Source: Daphnia carinata (Eukaryota > Arthropoda > Branchiopoda > Diplostraca > Daphniidae). Taken from it: 64,000 nucleotides of DNA. A program made the translations under genes and the position numbers. Below are positions 18,233-29,885 of the stretch, piece after piece; position 1 is the stretch's first letter, and each line of letters begins with the position of its first letter. The notes under the pieces were generated by a model. The model saw only the letters and a program-made list of their open reading frames with translations, searched no databases and was not told where the DNA came from. The DNA lies in NCBI RefSeq assembly GCF_022539665.2, contig NW_026712534.1, positions 62,001 through 126,000 of the forward strand, in the 5' to 3' direction.

Positions 18233-21200
18233 TCAGCAAATTAAACTTGCATAGTACATTAATATTTCAATCTTAATAGCCAAGATCAGTTTGTGAATAA
18301 GGAAGAGCAGGTGCAACCTGGAGTTCATATTTGGAACAGGAGCAACTGGGAGCTCATAGATATGGACAGGAGCGACAGGCAAGTGTTCACCGTTAGGCTG
18401 GAATCCAGCAGTCCACGTTGAAGTAAACTTCTGGCCTTCAGAGGAAACCCAGTAAGATGACCCTTTGGTGGTGTTGGCTAGGACTTCGCCATTAGTTTCT
18501 TTTCTGTAAGAGTCGTAGGTAATTCTTTGCATTTTCCTCTGAACTTGACATTCTTCAGGGGTAGTGTAGTCAGACTGGGCATAGCTTTAGGTTGGAAAAA
18601 TAAATTTTTTTTAATGTGAGTGTCTTTAATCCCTTTGTTAATAAATGTAAAACATGAAATGTACTTACTTCCATTGGCTGCTGCCATCGATGTTGCGCTC
18701 GTCGGATTGACTGGTGATGGTAATGTCAGCGTACTTGTTATCCTTATTGTACCTAGAAGCAGAATAGAGGAGTAGAGTAGCTGTTAGTTTTGTATTCCAG
18801 CTTGTAACTGGATGGTAGGGCAGTAGCAACAGCCAAAACTGCGAAAACAAAATATTCGTTTTTCAATAAGTGATGAAATTGTGAACTGTCAAAAAAAAAT
18901 ATCTATGCTGATGTAAAGCATCTTCCCGTGTGGGATGATGGACTTTACGGATTAAGACAAATAAATGTAAATTGAACTCGAGGCGTTTTACCCACAATGA
19001 TGTATGTATTATATCAGCTAAGACATAAGAGTTAAAAAGACAAAGAACAAAGAAGAAGAAGAAACATTCAAGAAACAAGTCAAAAGAAACAAATATAATT
19101 GGGTCTTACCGTGATCACACGTATAGAGAACGAGAAGAAAAACGACACAAGGCGGGCGTGATACGCAACTTCCACGAGAGCGATACACAAACAATAGTTC
19201 AAAACAAATGGAACTAGACAGTCGAATCACCGCGAATAATTCTAAGTCTAAACAATTTTACTGGACTGACTCGGCGAATAAAATGTTAAGTAAAAGGCAC
19301 AAATTCAAGCATAACATTAATAAAGTAATAGAAATGCTTTCAGGCAACTACTCGAATCGGCTGCAAGTTCTAGTCTGATCTTCCTCAGATGCTGGGTTAA
19401 CCACGGAACTTTGCATATTGCAAAGTGGCGTGATTGGGAGGAGCTTGTAGGCTGCACGCGGTTGACCAATTAAAAGACGCGTTCAATATGGCGTGATATT
19501 GATGACGTATCGCCTGCGTGAATCATCTTGCAGGTGTTCATCTAGGTCACCCGCGCTGCGTATGTTGCGGTGCAATTAATATGTTCACCCTTGATGAGTA
19601 ATAAAGACATCGAGAAGAAATATATGTTGAAGATGTCTATTTGGCTTCGTTACATCACTCCCGGCGGCGTGAGATTACGTCCCGTAATCAGACTGGTTGC
19701 ATGGGAATGAATTCGGAAGCTGTTCGTCTTGAACCGTCCGTGGGCGACAGCAAGTGATCCAGATGAGTTTAAAGAAGCCGATGAAGCCGCGAATGAAGAT
19801 TAGGACTAGAGGACCTCAAATGCCGATGAAGAAGCAGTCTTTTTTAATAGTTGGTGAAAGGTGACATTTCAATAAGTGGGGACAATATAGAAAACAAACC
19901 ATACAAAATAGAGCGAGACTATATAATTTGGCAGAAAATAAAATAAAATGTTTCACCTCATCATGTGGGTTTCTTAAACTAAATAGAACAAAAATTTAAA
20001 AGAAGGAGGTAAGAAATCGAAGGTGAAAAATATTCTACGGCTTTTGAAAAGTCAACGATTTTCCGTCGGTGTCTCAATAGCTGAGCTATGGCAAAAGGGG
20101 AAGAAAAATATAGGGCACTGGAATATAACTGTGTTTTCGGGGGAAGAAAATTTTATCCATCATAATAACTAGTATCGTTGGAAAGAGGAGAAGATAATCT
20201 TAATTATCGAAAAGAGAAAAATGTTAAAATAGTTTATGGTTTAGCGAGGTGGACAAGAAAAAAATTAAAAATTCTACGGCGGAAAAGTTTTTGCCGCGCA
20301 AGGTCATACACTGCGGTGTGGAAACGAAAGGGAAAGTGAAAACTAGTGTGTGCAAGAGTTGGAAACTAAAATGCAAAGAGTTGGAGCTACGACTTTGGAG
20401 AGTGTAAAGGAAAAGAGATTCACAGTGGAAATAAAGTACAAGGAAATTCTACATCGTTATTTAGGAAAAATTTTCGTTTGTGGTGGGTCTCAAATGCTAC
20501 TTGTTAGGTTTTAGTATCTTGTTATTTTTCGAAATTATACTACTACTCATTTTACGGCACTGGGAGAGGGAGATTTTATAAGAGACATACACTAGAGAGA
20601 AAATGGGAAAAGAACAAGTATTATATAACATTGTTCTACTGAATACAAAATAATGATTGGATGAAGAAGGGTGCCAGAAAAGTATCATAAGAAAGCATAC
20701 GGCACATAAGAAAAACGTATTGTTCGTTTTTTTTTTTTTTTTTTTTTTTTTTTTCATGAATATGCTCATGTATAAATGGTTCTGCTTATCGAAATAATTA
20801 TTCTTTTCAAGATCAGTTTTTTTCATTTTTTTTTTTTTTTTTTTCAATTTACGGATAAGCATGAAGTCGAACGTGTTGTATCGAACTTCAATAAGTAATA
20901 CAGAGTTCGTCCTCTGACTGTTTTTTTCTCTTTGCAGATGAATGTACTTTTTCTGCCCTTTACCAATATTATTTATTTTCAATTGTGATAAACAATCTGC
21001 ATTTTTATGAATATGCCCTGGCTTATACTTGAATTCATAATTTAATAAAATTGGGATACACGAGAACTGGTGGTGTCACTAGAGAAGTGCGCAAGTTCTC
21101 AAAAGCGATTTGTTCTTCGGCTCCCCATATAAAAGGTTTCCTACTAAGATCTGTACTTTATACTCCAAAATTTTTCTTTGATTACTTGTAACTCAATAAG

Positions 21201-23898
21201 GGCGTTGTCGAATAGGGCCTCGTCCTTCTGTATCAATTGTATGTTTTATAAGATTAATTTTCCCTAATTCTGAATCTTTTGATGCTAACAAGTCGTGAAA
21301 GTTATTTACTAATTTTGAGAGCGGTGCTTAAAATTCAGAGTCGACTTCTGAAATGAAAACTGGCTCAGCTTCTGCTTTAGGGTTATCTTCCAATTTCACT
21401 AGAGAAATTTTTTCGATAACGTTATTAATAATTTCAATTACGCCTAATGTAGTTTTTCTAGGAATTTTGATTTGATATAATGAATGATTTTCGACCATAT
21501 TTTATAAGTTCCATCTCCCGATACATTTCCAATAAATTCTTTTTAATATAAATGCCTGCTGGCAAATCTTGTGCTGGGGTAAATATAAATGCTGTATTTT
21601 GTGGGACATACGGAAATGAATCTTTCATTTCCGCTGCAACTACTATCGACGTCTGACGAAATAGCGTCGTCTTTTTGACCGTGTAACTGCCATGTCCGGT
21701 ACCTCAGAGATGGCTGATCCCTGCTCATCCCTCGCTAGGTAAATGCTCCTGGCTTCTCCGTCAAGCCGAAATCCGTGTTTCTGGATTGCATCCCATCCAA
21801 GGATACAGTCCACAGAAACACCATTAGTAACGATAAATTCTCGCTTAAAAACTGACTCTCCGTATCGAACGGGTAAAATAACTCTTCCCAGCGTATGTAA
21901 TTTCTTCTCCCACATTATATAAATCGAAGTCAAGCTGACTGCAGATCACCTGACTTCTAGGGGGTAACTTATTAAATAATCTCTCGTGAATAATATTTTT
22001 TAGACGCGTCTGTATTTGTAACGGGATCTGAAAAATCTTTACTGGAATTCTTGGGGTCGATTCATTCGTTAATATAGTGGGTAAATTTTGCGACTTTTTG
22101 GGATTTAACGTGAGGCTGCCTATCAACTGACCCGAAGTTACAATTGATAATTATTGGTTTCCATGACGCTGAAATGGACCTGGAATATAAGGTCTATGGG
22201 AATTTCTTAACTCAGTACAAGTATTAGATTTATGTCCGAATTCACGACAAGCATAATAGACTGGAGGTTGGTATTGTTCCCAGTTTTGACGCTGAAATTG
22301 ATGACAATTGGACTGACTGTGTCCACGATTTCTACAAAAATTGCAAACTACTATGGGCTGATCTGATCTGTAATTAACATCGTTAGCTGGTCTAAAGAAA
22401 AAGGGCGAGAATGGCGTAGGTCTATTCGGGAATCTAGCATGTTGGTAAGAATTGGTGTTAGTATTGGGGCGATGAGGGGGAGGTCTCCAATTTCTCTCTC
22501 GACTGATGCTATCCGTTTGAAATGAAACTTGCATCCCATACGGAGCACCCGTCAAAGAAACATAACCCATTTTATCCATTAGGAGCTGTGTTACAACCTG
22601 CGTAGGCTCGTGCAGAACTTCTTTAATTTCATCCTTCTCCGAATTTTGGATTCTCTGCGTGTCTATAGCCCTGACTGATTTTAGCACCTCATTCTTGACT
22701 ATTTCCTTCTGATCAATTAATATTTGTGTAAGTTCCCTCAGTTCCGAATCTATTGTGTCCTATGACTCGTCAATCGCTCTAACAAATTCATGTTCCTCAC
22801 GGTCCGTCTCCAAAGCTTCTAAACGAACGCCATAAACAAGCATTGATGCAACAAATTCGTTGAAGGCACTAAATTCCTTGTACCTTACTTTAGCTTGCAA
22901 TTGTGATTCTAATCCCTCAATAAATTTATGCATAATTAGGATCGAAAAAGACTTTTCTGTATAGACTTCCGGATATGCTGTTGTTTTAAATTTTTGTAAG
23001 CGACGAGCATAATCCACGATCTTTTGCTACTGGCGTTACGGAAATTATGGGGTGTTCACAAGGGTACGAGAAATCTTATGTCCGCCATAAATAACATCAT
23101 TCATCATTGTGATCGAGTTCGAAAAACCGCTGCCACCATAATGTAAAGCATCTTCCCGTGTGGGATGATGGACTTTACGGATTAAGACAAATAAATGTAA
23201 ATTGAACTCGAGGCGTTTTACCCACAATGATGTATGTATTATATCAGCTAAGACATAAGAGTTAAAAAGACAAAGAACAAAGAAGAAGAAGAAACATTCA
23301 AGAAACAAGTCAAAAGAAACAAATATAATTGGGTCTTACCGTGATCACACGTATAGAGAACGAGAAGAAAAACGACACAAGGCGGGCGTGATACGCAACT
23401 TCCACGAGAGCGATACACAAACAATAGTTCAAAACAAATGGAACTAGACAGTCGAATCACCGCGAATAATTCTAAGTCTAAACAATTTTACTGGACTGAC
23501 TCGGCGAATAAAATGTTAAGTAAAAGGCACAAATTCAAGCATAACATTAATAAAGTAATAGAAATGCTTTCAGGCAACTACTCGAATCGGCTGCAAGTTC
23601 TAGTCTGATCTTCCTCAGATGCTGGGTTAACCACGGAACTTTGCATATTGCAAAGTGGCGTGATTGGGAGGAGCTTGTAGGCTGCACGCAGTTGACCAAT
23701 TAAAAGACGCGTTCAATATGGCGTGATATTGATGACGTATCGCCTGCGTGAATCATCTTGCAGGTGTTCATCTAGGTCACCCGCGCTGCGTATGTTGCGG
23801 TGCAATTAATATGTTCACCCTTGATGAGTAATAAAGACATCGAGAAGAAATATATGTTGAAGATGTCTATTTGGCTTCGTTACACTGACCAGTTTCAT
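18233..23898 (-). CDS. RR-1 cuticle protein CP3, intron split by gypsy element
   Basis: Exon 1 (23890-23898) encodes MKL and abuts a GTCAG donor. A 5-kb gypsy element occupies intron 1. Exon 2 probably starts at 18836, using the AG of ttcgcag: the ancestral acceptor is lost (aatatt), and this downstream one joins MKL to FWLLLLPYHPVTSWNTK, then RYNKDNKYADITITSQSDER and DGSSQW, in frame. Exon 3 starts near 18585 (YAQSDY, GSSYWVSSEGQKF), ending at 18233. The Pro/Tyr repeats are gone. The C-terminus is shifted out of the ancestral frame reading YELQVAPALPYSQTD. It may be an expressed diverged gene or a recent pseudogene. Promoter: CATAAAA near 23953 and TCAGTT at 23924-23929, reverse strand. Confidence 0.6.
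18912..19654 (-). repeat. Gypsy LTR (3' LTR in element orientation)
   Basis: 743 bp, TG...CA ends when read on the plus strand (TGTAAAGCATCTTCC to GGCTTCGTTACA). Nearly identical to 23142-23884. Confidence 0.92.
19655..21100 (-). other. Gypsy interior without recognisable coding
   Basis: AT-rich region holding poly-T tracts at about 20730-20755 and 20830-20845. A lysine-run reading frame on the minus strand (20497-20982) is an artefact of these tracts. Reverse transcriptase, RNase H and integrase expected here are absent. Confidence 0.6.
21140..22130 (-). pseudogene. Gypsy protease and start of reverse transcriptase
   Basis: The minus strand reads LTNESTPRIPVKIFQIPLQ, FNKLPPRSQVICSQLDFDLY, then RVILPVRYGESVF, DCILGWDAIQKHGF and TAFIFTPAQDLPAG. 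These are colinear with 62100-62760 of the right-hand gypsy element. The active-site stretch DTGAS of that copy is not preserved here (IQTRLKN in its place). Several frameshifts interrupt it, and it ends where the other copy continues into the reverse transcriptase. Confidence 0.75.
22151..23107 (-). pseudogene. Gypsy gag, large internal deletion
   Basis: From the ATG at 23107 it reads MNDVIYGGHKISRTLVNT, matching the start of the gag at 59249 (SKHKLSRTPVST). It then jumps to VDYARRLQKFKTTAYPEVY, FIEGLESQLQAKVRYKEF, and two knuckles CNFCRNRGHSQSNC and YACREFGHKSNTC. About 1.85 kb of the longer gag is missing, including the whole region that carries an overlapping frame in the other copy. The second knuckle has lost its first Cys (Tyr instead). 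A stop splits it near 22757. Confidence 0.8.
23142..23884 (-). repeat. Gypsy LTR (5' LTR in element orientation)
   Basis: 743 bp. On the minus strand it is followed by TGGTGGCAGCGG, a putative primer-binding site that resembles the one at 59218. It abuts exon 1 of CP3. Confidence 0.92.
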
Positions 23899-24632
23899 GT
23901 TGGCTATTGTGGAAGGCTTAAACAACTGATGACTTCAATGGTTTCCAAACAGTTTTATGTAGCCGACAAAAAAGGGTGTGCAATTTTCCATTCATTTCGT
24001 TTCTTAACCTTTTTTTTTGAAAACGTCGATCAACCGTTCCTTGGTGGTTACCTATGGTTTGTATTCCAGACTATCATGTAGTTATTGTTTTCGACAAGTA
24101 GGAATCAAAAAGATTTTTTTTTGTTCATTATAAATCAACATTCACCTCCTCCACTTACGGCTCGCTTTTGAATTGGCATACAACAATTCATTTGCCTAAT
24201 ATTTCCAATAGATTAACATTGAATTGGTAGCCGGGAATACCAATACCCGATTCAGACAAATGCTATGTTGACGTCTAGTTCATGGATTAAATTTACTATC
24301 CTTAGCGAAAGTTAACACCCCCTGACGAGTTATCATTTTAAAAAATCAATGAGAGTGAATAATCAGATTCTGTTGAAAATGAGAACGCCAGTAGAGCACT
24401 ATTAGCTCAAATCATGCACAAAAAAAGCAATTAGCTGTTACTATTAAGAAAATTTTTTTCGATGTGTTGTCTAACGTGAAAAGTGAGAGTGAACTATTTT
24501 TTTGCACAACGCCCAAATTGAGCTGCACAACAACTAGGTCAGTTGAATGTTTCGTACCATTCACTTGACTATATAAGCTTAGAAACGTAGAAACAGAACC
24601 ATCAGTTGTTTACCAAGTAAACCTAGTACAAC
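23899..24632. promoter_or_regulatory. Shared divergent promoter of CP3 and CP4
   Basis: CP4 has TATATAA at 24570-24576 and TCAGTT at 24602-24607. CP3 on the other strand has CATAAAA near 23953 and TCAGTT at 23924-23929. Same head-to-head arrangement as the other two cuticle pairs, but with little sequence identity to them outside the core elements. Confidence 0.65.
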
Positions 24633-25407
24633 ATGAAGCTCGTAAGGCATTTTATTGCTTATATTTTCTGAACAACTAAAAATTTTAGATATTTATTTAA
24701 TTAATACATTGGACGACAGTTTGTTATCGCTGCCGTCTTGGCTGTTGTTGCTGCCGTTCCTTCCAGCTATAAGCCGGAATACATAGCTCCCAGCTACCCT
24801 GCAACACAGTACGCTACCCCTAGCTACTCCGCGCCCAAGTACCCTACTCCTAGCTACCCCACACCAGCCTACCCCGCACCAGCCTACCCCACGCCAGCCT
24901 ACCCCACACCAAGCTACAAGGATAATAAATATGCTGACATTACAGTCACTAGCCAATTCGACGAGCGCAACATCGATGGCAGCAGCCAGTGGAGGTAAAT
25001 CATTTTCATGGTTTATGCGTAATAACAAAGAGACTTTAGATTTTTATATTTCCAAACATGAAATCCCTTTAACCCACAACTACGCCCAGTCTGACTACAC
25101 AACCCGTGAAGAATCTCAAGTTCAGAAGAAGATGCAAGGAGTCGCTTACGATTCTTACGGAAAGGCCACCTACGAAGATGTTATGGGCAACACCAACAAG
25201 GGATCTTCCTACTGGGTTTCACCTGGAGGCGAGAAATTCACTTTGACCTGGACCGCTGATGACGCTGGATTCCAGCCCAAAGGTGATCACTTGCCCGTCG
25301 TCCCCGTCCATGAATACGAGCTCCCAGTTGCTCCCGTCCATGAATACGAGCTCCCCGTTGCCCCCGTTCACATCCCCTTCAATGGAAAGGGTTACAATAT
25401 TTACTAG
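24633..25407 (+). pseudogene. RR-1 cuticle protein gene CP4, splice acceptor lost
   Basis: Exons 24633-24641 (MKL), 24720-24994 and 25080-25407 would encode about 203 residues: signal peptide FVIAAVLAVVAAVPS, YPTPAYP repeats, RR-1 domain (DERNIDGSSQW, YAQSDYTTREESQ, GSSYWVSPGGEKFTLTW) and a tail with a duplicated HEYELPVAPV unit. The base pair before exon 3 reads AA, where the duplicate CP7 has AG (cccacaac versus cccacagc). Nearby alternative AGs shift the frame or meet a stop. All other reading frame is intact, so the damage looks recent or could be an allele or sequencing error. Confidence 0.75.
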
Positions 25408-26383
25408 ATTTCCCGACACATGATTTAATATTTAAAGTAGGCCTACGTCCCATAAATTCTGTATATCTCATTTATCGCGAGCGTGGTGTAAATATAAATG
25501 CCATCAATCTACCAAGGTGCGTTTTAGTAAATTTCGACAAGCATATGAAGGTTACATTCAAGTTTAACCATCGAACATTCATGGCATCATGCCAATATTC
25601 CAATAGTATTTTAGTTCTGTCAGATAAAAACAAATATTACATTTTTTTAAACCTGAAAAACCTGTCTTTCTACTCTTTCAACCTAACCCAACGTTTTAAT
25701 ATGGCAAGACTTCATCTACAATTGCCGTTTGTGTTGTCATTTTGTTGCATTATTTCTTCATAACAAACTGCTCAAAGATGCTTTGAATCTTGTTAATGGA
25801 ATCCAGAATCCGTATTTATCGAGTATTGTATCCTGAAGTGTTGTTGCTTATCTGCATTGTAATCAATCTTTAGCCACATACAGCAAGCTTATTGCAATAA
25901 ATATTGTTTAATTCCTTAGCACATCTCTTAGAGTATCAAAACTTCCATGATGCGATTATAAATATTATGGTGTAGTTATCTAAATTTTTAACTATCCATA
26001 ATCCAAATTTATGACTGGTGTTAGGGATGGTGGAAAATGAGCGGCACGTCACACATATATATACGTACTTTTTTTTCTAATGCATAGTTATACACTCTAA
26101 TGCACAGCATAAAATCATTACCGACCATGCGCCAAAAATTGCTAATGACCAAAAGAAACCTGGATAATCTACACTGGAACATTGTTCCATAAAGCATTTG
26201 ATTGAAAAATCTGGTATGTGCTATAATAATGCAGATGTCTCACGCTAGCTATTATTGCGGAAAAATTCCGCACGGTCAGCCTTATCGGGCGCAGCTCAAA
26301 GATTGTTCCTTCATCAGCGGATGAAAATTACCAAAAGAAGAATCTGATATACAATATACAATACAGATGAATATACAATACAT
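25408..26383. other. Intergenic, first half duplicated downstream of CP7
   Basis: 25430-25880 matches 43110-43570 (3' flank of CP7), so the duplication covers gene plus flank. The reading frame there is interrupted differently in the two copies, so no gene is claimed. A short imperfect repeat (atacaatacanatgaatat) lies at 26345-26400. Confidence 0.6.
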
Positions 26384-26745
26384 ATGAATATACAATACAC
26401 AACAACGTATGCTGCACCGAGGTGCTATTCCGAGGCTCCCAAATACTACTACACCACCACCTGCGCTGTCCCGGCTTATTACACCGAGGCGTTCCAATAC
26501 TACACCACAAAGGCTAATGAGTATTACACAACAACATACGCTGCTCCAGCTTCTTACACTGATGCCCCAAGTATTACCAAGGCGAAGCCTCAAAATACTA
26601 CACCACAAATGCACCAGGGCACTACACTACCACATACGCCGTACCCAGCTACTACACCGAGGCTAAAGCTAACTACACAGCAACCTATGCAACCCCATTA
26701 CTACATTGTTGCCCCCAATTCGAGTTTTATATTTACTACTTAAGC
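26384..26745 (+). pseudogene. Tyr-rich YYT-repeat protein gene, frameshifted
   Basis: Reads QYTTTYAAPRCYSEAPKYY, TTTCAVPAYYTEAFQYY, ANEYYTTTYAAPASYTDAP, then needs a one-base frame change to continue KYYQGEASKYYTT, HYTTTYAVPSYYTEAKAN. Units of about 22 residues alternate TTTYAAP and YYTEAPKYY. No signal peptide exon was found upstream, so it is 5'-truncated as well as frameshifted. Function unknown; the composition suggests an extracellular structural protein. Confidence 0.6.
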
Positions 26746-28248
26746 TCGAGGACGGAATAGTCTAATTATTTTAACATTTTAAACTTAATTTAACTTAATT
26801 CCTAGTTTCAATCTGAAATTTCTATGTTAAGGAAATACTCAAATAATCGGTAAAGATAGAAGCCTCGGTTTGCCAGTTTTTATTTTACTTATTAGGAAAA
26901 TAGTCAAAATGGTTGCGCTAAGCACTTGACTGACATGCTAGTATCCTCCAGAACTGTCACGATGTTGGCCCGGATCATATTGCTGTACTACATGATCCCC
27001 ACCGTGACATCAGCTGAAAGCTCTTACTTCTCTATTCAGTCTTGCGTTGGAATGGATGGCCAGTCCCATACCAACGCTTGACGTTTCGAGTTGTAATTGC
27101 TTACAGACTCTTGGTTACTAGCAATTCCAACATTGGGAGGGTGCCATAACCAGTCATTTCAAGTGCCGCTATATTTAGATATACACGCAACTATTATATA
27201 CAGTGAATTACGGCACCAAACCATGTTGATAACACAAGCGTGCATTTTCCGTAGTAAAAGTAACTCTCATTTAAATTCAGAGAAACTATTATACAATGTA
27301 ATAAATGAACATTATCGAGAAAATAGTAATGAATATTATTCAACGTCGTTATAAAGCCAAAAACAAACTAAACGTTTAAAATTCAATTATTATCTAGCAT
27401 TCACGAAATAGGTGTGGCATCACGCAACAATACCGTTAATGCTATGCAAGAATCCTACGTATCACCGTGCGGCCAATCTTGTCACTAATGTGTTGATACA
27501 TTGGCAAAGTGTTATTCCAGGTGTGCTGTGAAATTATAAGTTGTCGAGCCAAACACATTTTGGATTGAATGATTGGTACCAGTTATCACAAAAATCGTGT
27601 ATTACAAAATTCTGCATGACCATAACGTATTATTACTACTCAACCACATCCTAAACTCAAACCTGCTTTTAAATACCATTTGACTTCAAGCTAGCATTCC
27701 CAACCTTCGGTTTACTACACTACAACAAAGGTTCAATCCCAGCTACTACAGCGAGACTAGTAAAGTACTATTCCTTCCCAAGAATGACTAGCACTGAGAC
27801 GTTATTTAAATATACAGTTACTAAACTCATTTCATCCGTTTTAATTTCATCCATGACTTTTTCCCTAATCGGAATTTCTGTAAATGTGGCATCGTAGTGT
27901 AGAGCATTGTTCAAAATCAGACGAATTATCATGTAAATAAATAACAATGGGTAGCCTGCTATTCTAATTTAATTCATTTCTTTTTTTTTAAACGGTAAGT
28001 TACGATATTTCTTTTGAAATTTTGAATATTGAAATCGTGTTCCGTTCGTCTCCTTTTGTATGCATTAAACTTGATCTTCATACACAAGCTGAAAAAAGTT
28101 GACCTGTTCTGACATCATTTGATCAGGTAAAAGCCTCAATTTAATCAAAAGGTACAGTAAATTGGCTGGTATTTGTAATACCAACCAAATTATGGCTGCT
28201 TGAATGATTTTTTAAACCACATTCGTTTTCAATTTGTAGCTAACTACG
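26746..28248. other. Intergenic, no gene recognised
   Basis: AT-rich DNA with only short, composition-driven reading frames on either strand. I see no splice-joined coding structure, RNA gene or repeat. Confidence 0.5.
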
Positions 28249-28252
28249 CCAC

Positions 28253-28650
28253 AATGCTGATGTTGGCTGTTGCATTTCAGATAGCTGGAAATGCCATGGG
28301 TGGACCAATAGGTTCGTCTTATTCTGGATACTATACTACCCTGTCATCCTAGTATACCACCAAGATCGTGACTACTACACAACGAAGAAGACCAAGTATT
28401 ACACGACCATACAGGCTGCCCCTAGCTAGTGCACCGAACCCCCCAAGTACTACATGTCCAAAATCTGGAATACTACACCAACACCTATACTGCTCAAATG
28501 TACTGCACCCTAACCACCAAATACTACTCTACTCCAAGTTATTACAAAGAGTTTCCAGTTTACCACATGACAACATCTGCTACTGCAAGCTACTACACCG
28601 ATGCTCCCAAATACTACACAAGCGTACGTTTAAGTGTAAGATAATTTACT
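28253..28650 (+). pseudogene. Tyr-rich YYT-repeat protein gene, decayed
   Basis: Begins MLMLAVAFQIAGNAMGGP, a signal peptide like that of the 46.9-kb relative, then SGYYTTLSS and a stop. After frame changes come DYYTTKKTKYYTTIQAAPS, EYYTNTYTAQMYCT, SYYKEFPVYHMTT and ASYYTDAPKYYTSV. At least two stops and shifts interrupt the series. Confidence 0.6.
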
Positions 28651-29154
28651 CATTCAGTATTCGCAGGACGTTCACAACATGTACACCTTTCATTCGATGA
28701 ACTTCATGGTGTGAATTTTGTTCGTGCATTTGCTTCGTTTATTCAATGCTGCTGCTACGTCCCACGAGATAAATTTAGCCCTAGCAAACTGTAGTAGCGG
28801 GATTCATACGTTTTACTGAGGTTTTTTTTTATGGATAAGTGCCGCTTAGATTTGGACTGTCCAGAATCTAGCTTTTGCGATCAATCGCATTTCATCTGTC
28901 AAATATGCCTGCCATGCCAAAGTCTTTTAAATGGGGCAATAACTACTGAAAAATGATTGTGGAGATCTAATTTTTAACTAAATGGGTAAATAATTCAATT
29001 CCTTGTGGAATTGCAGAATTTTTAAATGTGTGTTATGTAATTGTACGAGCGTTTACGGAGGTATTGAATTTCTCTTAGATCTGCTTTGATGTAAATAAAT
29101 TTCTGTCATTAGATCAGCCATAGGTATTTAAACTATTGATCTAGCAGCCGAAAC
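28651..29154. other. Intergenic, nothing recognised
   Basis: No coding or RNA feature found. Confidence 0.5.
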
Positions 29155-29885
29155 TGGCGCAAGTTGTACACAAAACTTTCTGACACATTCGACGTCTTGG
29201 TGTACTAGTAGTTAATACAGGTTTGTCAAATGAACTAGAATAAAAAATTTTAATAATTTTGAACTTAGATACTTAAATTTATTTAGGAGATTGGCGCTTG
29301 CAATTCCTAGTCTTGGCTACAGGTTGTGTTTCTGTTGGGAAGATTGGGGTATCTGCAGTTTTTCGCATCTATCAATAGACTTTTATCCCTCTGAAGGGGC
29401 CGCAAACAGTAGAAGAAGAATGGGTGACTGAGCGGCTGGAGCCGTTTAACTATGGAACATTCTATTTCCTCTTGTCATCTGGGTAACACCCAATTGATGC
29501 TACATAATGCATCCATAAGCTCCAACAGAATCGTGGAACAAAGAGGAAGAACAGAAGGGGATGATTCACTTAGTGAACTCTTCCAAGCTGTCCAAAAACG
29601 CTATTGTGAGTCGATGCCTCATACCTTGATCAACTATCACTAAGAATGCAAGGTGGTAACCTTGCCCTTTAACGAGCGAGCCGAGCGCCGGCATAGATAG
29701 ATCGTGTACTGTTATGCAAACAGCGTGATCATGGTCATAACCCAGGACGAACTGTCTGTTACGGTCGTGCAGAACTAAAACAGAGCGATCACTGGTATGT
29801 CATAGCCTTCATAGACATAGAAATTTTTGCTACACGCATAGAAAAAACTCGATGGGTCTTGGAAGACGTGTTGGGAGGATAGGCT
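29155..29885 (+). pseudogene. Inverted synaptojanin-like mosaic fragment
   Basis: Plus strand, opposite to the other copies. 29180-29480 matches the N-terminal exons, with FNYGTFYFLLSSG reading through where the other copies carry a frameshift and stop. 29555-29640 jumps to the SAC stretch SLSELFQAVQKRYCESMPHT. About 29755-29885 encodes the 5-phosphatase end YGRAELKQSDHWYVIAFIDI. Intervening domains are deleted. At 29885 it is fused to the end of the minus-strand ZSWIM8-like gene. It is the least damaged version of the second exon, so it split off before the shared frameshift arose. Confidence 0.7.

Larger units (their letters stand above)
18912..23884 (-). mobile_element. Gypsy-type LTR retrotransposon, internally deleted
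   Basis: Two 743-bp LTRs (18912-19654 and 23142-23884) differ at one base seen by eye. The 4-bp target duplication ctga (18908-18911, 23885-23888) supports Ty3/gypsy-type integrase. Coding runs on the minus strand. Gag begins at 23107 but jumps after about 20 codons to its capsid part, protease follows, and reverse transcriptase is cut off soon after the segment HTIDTEGRGPIRQRPY near 21190. The rest (19655-21100) has long T tracts and no recognisable gene. It is the same family as the element starting at 58.5 kb, but cannot encode its own replication proteins. Confidence 0.92.

Noticed and set aside
20497-20982. Lys-rich 161-codon frame on the minus strand
   Set aside because: Most of it is translation of poly-T tracts inside a retrotransposon interior; no domain or relative.
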